Below, one piece after another: positions 12,329-15,472 of a DNA stretch of 15,472 nucleotides. Below the pieces are notes generated by a model. That model made no database searches. It was not told where the DNA came from and was given only the letters and a program-made list of their open reading frames with translations. Position 1 is the first letter of the stretch; the number at the start of each line of letters is the position of its first letter. The translations under genes were made by a program, and so were the position numbers. The stretch lies in NCBI GenBank assembly GCA_949286295.1, contig CASECK010000016.1, forward strand, positions 1 through 15,472. The letters are read 5' to 3'. Source of the DNA: an uncultured bacterium (GTDB lineage: Bacteria > Bacillota > Clostridia > Oscillospirales > Oscillospiraceae).

Positions 12329-14285
12329 GATTGCCGGCCTGCGGCGGCAGCTGGAGCAGGCAGGCTATGAGTACTATGTGCTGGACAGGCCCACCATGTC
12401 CGACTATGACTACGACCATCTGCTGCGCCGGCTGGAGGAGCTGGAGCAGGCCCACCCGGAGGCTGTCACGCCGGATTCTCCCACCCAGCGGGTGGGGGGC
12501 CGTGCGCTGGAGGCCTTTCAGCAGGTTGTCCACCCCGTACCGCTGGAATCCCTCCAGGATGTATTCGACTTTTCAGAGTTAGAGGCCTTCGACCAGAGAG
12601 TCCGGGCGGTAACGCCGGAGGCCCAGTATGTGGTGGAACCCAAGGTCGATGGCCTGTCAGTGGCCCTGGAGTATGAGAACGGCCTGCTCGTCCGGGGCGC
12701 CACCCGGGGGGACGGCAGGGTGGGGGAGGACGTGACCGAGAATCTGCGCACAATTCGCTCCATTCCCCTGAGAATACCGAACGCGCCCGCCCGGCTCATC
12801 GTGCGGGGAGAGGTATTCATGCCCAAAAAGGTGTTCCATGCCCTGAACGAGGAGCGGGAGCGCAGGGGAGAGCCCCTGTTCGCCAACCCCAGAAATGCCG
12901 CCGCCGGGTCTTTGCGGCAGCTGGACCCAAAGGTGGCCGCCTCCCGCAGGCTGGACATTCTGGTGTTTAATATCCAGCTTGCCGAGGGGGAGCGCTTTTC
13001 CACCCATCTGGAGACGCTGGACTATCTGTCCGCCCGGAACTTTAAAGTTATCCCACATACCCCTTGCGCCACCGTGGCGCAAGCGACCGCCCAGATTCAG
13101 GAGATTGGAGAGGGACGGGAGAATTTTCAGTTCGACATCGACGGCGCGGTTGTAAAGGTAAATGACCTCACACAGCGCGAGTTGCTTGGTTCCACCGCGA
13201 AATTTCCCCGGTGGGCCGCCGCCTATAAGTACCCCCCGGAAGAAAAGCCCTCCAAGGTGCTGGATATTGTCATCCAGGTCGGCCGGACAGGGGTGCTGAC
13301 CCCCAAGGCGGTGCTGGAGCCGGTGCGGCTGGCTGGCACCACAGTCACCAGCGCCACCCTTCACAATCAGGACTTCATTACGGAAAAGGACATTCGGATT
13401 GGGGACACGGTCCTGGTCCGAAAGGCCGGGGAGATTATCCCAGAGGTGCTCTCCGTCCTCCCGGACAGGCGTCCGGCGCAGGCCAGGCCTTACCGCTTTC
13501 CAGAGGTCTGTCCTGTGTGCGGAGCGCCGGTGGCGCGGGATGAGGAGGGAGCTCACATCCGCTGCACCGGAGCGGAGTGTCCGGCCCAGCTGCTGCGCAA
13601 CCTGACCCATTTTGCCAGCCGGGACGCCATGGACATCGAGGGGCTCGGCGTGGCCGTCACCGAAAGTCTGGTCAACGCCGGACTTGTGCGGACCCCGGGG
13701 GACCTCTATTTTCTCCGGGAGGAGGAGATCGCCGGGCTGGAGAGAATGGGGCAAAAATCCGCCCAAAACCTGCTGTCCGCCCTGGAGCGCTCCAAGGGTC
13801 AGGACCTGTCCCGGCTGATTTATGCTTTCGGAATCCGGCAGGTGGGGCAAAAGGCGGGCAAGGTCCTGGCCGCCCGGTTCCGCACGCTGGAGGCCCTGCA
13901 AAACGCCAGCCTGGAGGAGCTGACGGCGGTGGACGACATCGGCGAGATTACCGCAAAGAGCATCCTGGAGTGGATGGCCAGCCCCCAGAGCCGCCATCTC
14001 ATCGCCAGACTGCGGGAGGCCGGGGTCAACATGACGGCGGCGGAGCAGGGGGAGGATCAGCGGTTTGCTGGCATGACGTTTGTGCTCACCGGCGCGCTGG
14101 AGCAGTTCACCCGGGACCAGGCCGCCGGCCTGATTGAGGCCAGGGGCGGCAAGGTCGCCGGGTCGGTATCCAAAAAGACCGCTTATGTGGTAGCGGGGGA
14201 GGCGGCCGGGTCTAAACTGCGCCGCGCCCAGGAGTTGGGGGTACCTGTACTGTCAGAGGCAGAATTCTTGCAGCTGCTGTCCTGA
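12312..14285 (+). CDS. ligA: NAD-dependent DNA ligase LigA
   Basis: A 657-aa NAD+-dependent ligase that seals nicks in replication and repair. Domains in order: Ia NAD-binding segment with YYVLDRPTMSDYDYD (21-35); adenylation domain with nucleophile K111 in EPKVDGL and LLVRGATRGDGRVGED (125-140); OB fold (about 315-395); zinc finger C400, C403, C418, C423; helix-hairpin-helix domain (about 430-580) with GxG turns such as VDDIGEITA; and a C-terminal BRCT domain (583-657) starting near FAGMTFVLTGAL. The length is normal and all key residues are present. AAAGGAG (12298-12304) sits 7 nt before the ATG, inside the end of the VanZ-like gene. A transporter gene follows 27 nt later with no terminator visible. 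Confidence 0.98.
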   Translation: MDALTEIAGLRRQLEQAGYEYYVLDRPTMSDYDYDHLLRRLEELEQAHPEAVTPDSPTQRVGGRALEAFQQVVHPVPLESLQDVFDFSELEAFDQRVRAVTPEAQYVVEPKVDGLSVALEYENGLLVRGATRGDGRVGEDVTENLRTIRSIPLRIPNAPARLIVRGEVFMPKKVFHALNEERERRGEPLFANPRNAAAGSLRQLDPKVAASRRLDILVFNIQLAEGERFSTHLETLDYLSARNFKVIPHTPCATVAQATAQIQEIGEGRENFQFDIDGAVVKVNDLTQRELLGSTAKFPRWAAAYKYPPEEKPSKVLDIVIQVGRTGVLTPKAVLEPVRLAGTTVTSATLHNQDFITEKDIRIGDTVLVRKAGEIIPEVLSVLPDRRPAQARPYRFPEVCPVCGAPVARDEEGAHIRCTGAECPAQLLRNLTHFASRDAMDIEGLGVAVTESLVNAGLVRTPGDLYFLREEEIAGLERMGQKSAQNLLSALERSKGQDLSRLIYAFGIRQVGQKAGKVLAARFRTLEALQNASLEELTAVDDIGEITAKSILEWMASPQSRHLIARLREAGVNMTAAEQGEDQRFAGMTFVLTGALEQFTRDQAAGLIEARGGKVAGSVSKKTAYVVAGEAAGSKLRRAQELGVPVLSEAEFLQLLS

Positions 14286-14312
14286 CAGAAAGCGGGAAAA
14301 GGGGAGAGGAAC

Positions 14313-15263
14313 ATGAGAAAAGGTTATCTCTATATTCTGATTACCACGGTGATGTTCACCTCCTACGAGGTAGTGCTGAAATACATCGCCGGGCAGCTCA
14401 ACGCCGTGCAGCTGGCCTTCTGCCGGTTTTCAGTTGGCTTTTTGATTTTGCTGCCGCTGGCGCTTCATACGCTGAAAAAGCGCGGCAACCGTCTGGATAG
14501 GGGCAGCGTGGCCTATTTTGTCCTGCTGGGGCTGATGGGAATCGCCCTGAGTATGCCCATTCTCCATATGGCGGTCAACTACGCGGGTTCCACCGTGCCG
14601 GCGCTGCTGTTCAGCTGCAACCCGGTATTTGTTACATTTTTGGCCTTCTTGCTGCTGAAAGAGCCTATTCGCCCCCGGAATATTGCGGCGCTGCTGCTGG
14701 AGATTGCCGGTACCGTGGCCATTATTGACCCATTCCATACGTCGGTGGCGCCCACAGGCATCATTCTGGCCATGGTGTCCACGCTGCTGTTCTCCCTGTA
14801 CGGCGTGATGGGCAAGGGCAAATGCGCCCAGTTTGGCGGCGCGGTGGTGACCTGCTTCAGCTTCCTATTTGGCAGCATCATCCTGCTGGGGTTCATCCTT
14901 CTGTCCCATGTGCCCGCCGTGGCCGGAGCCGCTATTTCCCTGGGCCTGTCCGATTTCGCCAATATCCCTATGTTTGCCGGATATACCATGGAAAACCTTC
15001 CTTATGTGCTGTTTGTTTCCATCGGGGTGGCGGGCGCCGGTTTTTGCTGCTACTTCCTGGCTATGGAGCGCGAACCTGCCAGCGTGGTGTCTCTGGTCTA
15101 CTTCTTTAAGCCGGCGCTGGCCCCGGTGCTGGCTTGGTGGCTGCATGGGGAGGTCATTTCTCCCCATATGCTGACTGGAATCCTGTTGATAGTCGCCGGG
15201 TCCTTCTGCGCAATCATCCCCGGCATTTTGGAGACCCGGCGCAAGCTTCCCACGGCGCAATAA
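14313..15263 (+). CDS. EamA-family (DMT) transporter
   Basis: A 316-aa integral membrane protein with about ten hydrophobic helices arranged as two EamA repeats (roughly residues 4-138 and 150-298). Typical features are an N-terminal ITTVMFTSYEVVLKYIAG, the LNAVQLAFCRF arginine-containing loop after helix 1, LLFSCNPVFVTFLAFLLLKE (98-117) ending the first repeat, and the matching VSLVYFFKPALAPVLAWW (near 261-278) with GE in the second. The drug/metabolite transporter superfamily exports amino acids and other metabolites; the substrate here cannot be told. ATG 14313 follows a purine-rich ribosome site (14301-14310). It may be co-transcribed with ligA, although function gives no reason. The C terminus is basic (ETRRKLPTAQ). 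Confidence 0.9.
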   Translation: MRKGYLYILITTVMFTSYEVVLKYIAGQLNAVQLAFCRFSVGFLILLPLALHTLKKRGNRLDRGSVAYFVLLGLMGIALSMPILHMAVNYAGSTVPALLFSCNPVFVTFLAFLLLKEPIRPRNIAALLLEIAGTVAIIDPFHTSVAPTGIILAMVSTLLFSLYGVMGKGKCAQFGGAVVTCFSFLFGSIILLGFILLSHVPAVAGAAISLGLSDFANIPMFAGYTMENLPYVLFVSIGVAGAGFCCYFLAMEREPASVVSLVYFFKPALAPVLAWWLHGEVISPHMLTGILLIVAGSFCAIIPGILETRRKLPTAQ

Positions 15264-15295
15264 AACCGGGCAAAGCAGACTGTTAATCTATTATC

Positions 15296-15313
15296 TCGAT
15301 ACAATCGATACAA
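15296..15313 (+). repeat. Tandem 9-bp direct repeat upstream of the DUF362-type gene
   Basis: TCGATACAA occurs twice with no spacer, at 15296-15304 and 15305-15313. The repeat lies in the 65-nt gap before the last gene, just upstream of its ribosome site. The first copy includes TACAAT, a possible -10 box, but no -35 box at good spacing was found. Confidence 0.6.
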
Positions 15314-15328
15314 AAGGAGACGGAGTTT

Positions 15329-15472
15329 ATGGCATCTAAGGTGTATTTCTCAGACTTTCATACCGAGGCTTTCGGAGACGGCCTGCCCACCAAGCTTAAA
15401 AAGCTGATTTTGCAGGCCGGACTGAAAGAGCTGGACCTGGACGGCAAGTTCGTGGCCATCAAGATGCATTTC
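15329..15472 (+). CDS. DUF362 / 4Fe-4S-type protein, N-terminal fragment
   Basis: The first 48 codons of a gene cut by the window end, beginning MASKVYFSDFHTEAFGDGLP and continuing through KFVAIKMHF. The opening KVYFSDF, the early LxxKLKKLILQAGL helix and the FVAIKxHF strand resemble the N terminus of DUF362 domain proteins, which often carry a C-terminal 4Fe-4S ferredoxin module and are common in Clostridia. That module would be outside the window, so it cannot be confirmed. ATG 15329 has AAAGGAG at 15313-15319, 9 nt upstream. The function of the family is not established. Confidence 0.7.
   Translation, partial: MASKVYFSDFHTEAFGDGLPTKLKKLILQAGLKELDLDGKFVAIKMHF

Noticed and set aside
1..15472. 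CRISPR array, tRNA or rRNA genes, insertion sequences
   Set aside because: No regularly spaced repeats, cloverleaf-like segments, rRNA motifs, transposase motifs or terminal inverted repeats were recognised on either strand.

Overview
The window reads as a GC-rich chromosomal segment of a spore-forming, anaerobic member of the Firmicutes, class Clostridia, most like the Oscillospiraceae (Flavonifractor/Intestinimonas type). The evidence is a SCIFF ranthipeptide pair (scfA-scfB), a hallmark of Clostridia, two sporulation genes (spoIIM-like and yunB), strong GGAGG-type ribosome sites, and protein sequences of clostridial flavour. Every gene that can be supported is on the + strand. No mobile element, CRISPR array, tRNA or rRNA was seen.

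Layout. (1) Positions 1-3078: the 3' end of tgt, then yajC, a small TIGR04086-type membrane protein, the six-cysteine peptide gene scfA, and its radical SAM/SPASM maturase gene scfB. This block has two very clear sigma-A promoters (before yajC and before scfA) and three intrinsic hairpins (after yajC, between scfA and scfB, and after scfB). (2) Positions 3079-4855: an AT-rich spacer, then a spoIIM-like gene and a xerC/xerD-type tyrosine recombinase gene, closed by a hairpin terminator. (3) Positions 4856-10892: an extended -10 promoter overlapped by a perfect 10-bp inverted repeat, a leader of about 140 nt, murD, three consecutive M42-family metallopeptidase genes, and a PLP enzyme of the methionine gamma-lyase / aluminium resistance family. 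These genes are closely packed and may be co-transcribed. (4) Positions 10893-15263: yunB, a VanZ-domain membrane protein, ligA (overlapping the VanZ gene) and an EamA/DMT-type transporter. (5) Positions 15264-15472: a tandem 9-bp repeat and the first 48 codons of a DUF362-type gene, cut by the window end.

How the genes fit together. tgt and yajC are housekeeping genes (queuosine tRNA modification; Sec translocon accessory). scfA and scfB make a thioether-crosslinked peptide of known class but poorly understood biological role. The hairpin between them probably gives more precursor than maturase transcript. murD supplies peptidoglycan precursor. The M42 trio with the PLP enzyme suggests breakdown of peptides and amino acids, although the substrates are unknown. 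SpoIIM and YunB belong to the mother-cell sporulation programme, and a sigma-E-like element lies just before yunB.

The parts most worth a second look are the regulatory architecture (a hairpin that contains the next gene's ribosome site after yajC, the inverted repeat on the murD promoter, the overlapping sigma-E-like element and hairpin before yunB), the Cys-rich tail of ScfB, and the divergence among the three M42 paralogues. I did not find a convincing wholly new system. The SCIFF pair is the closest thing to a specialised system, and its class is already described.
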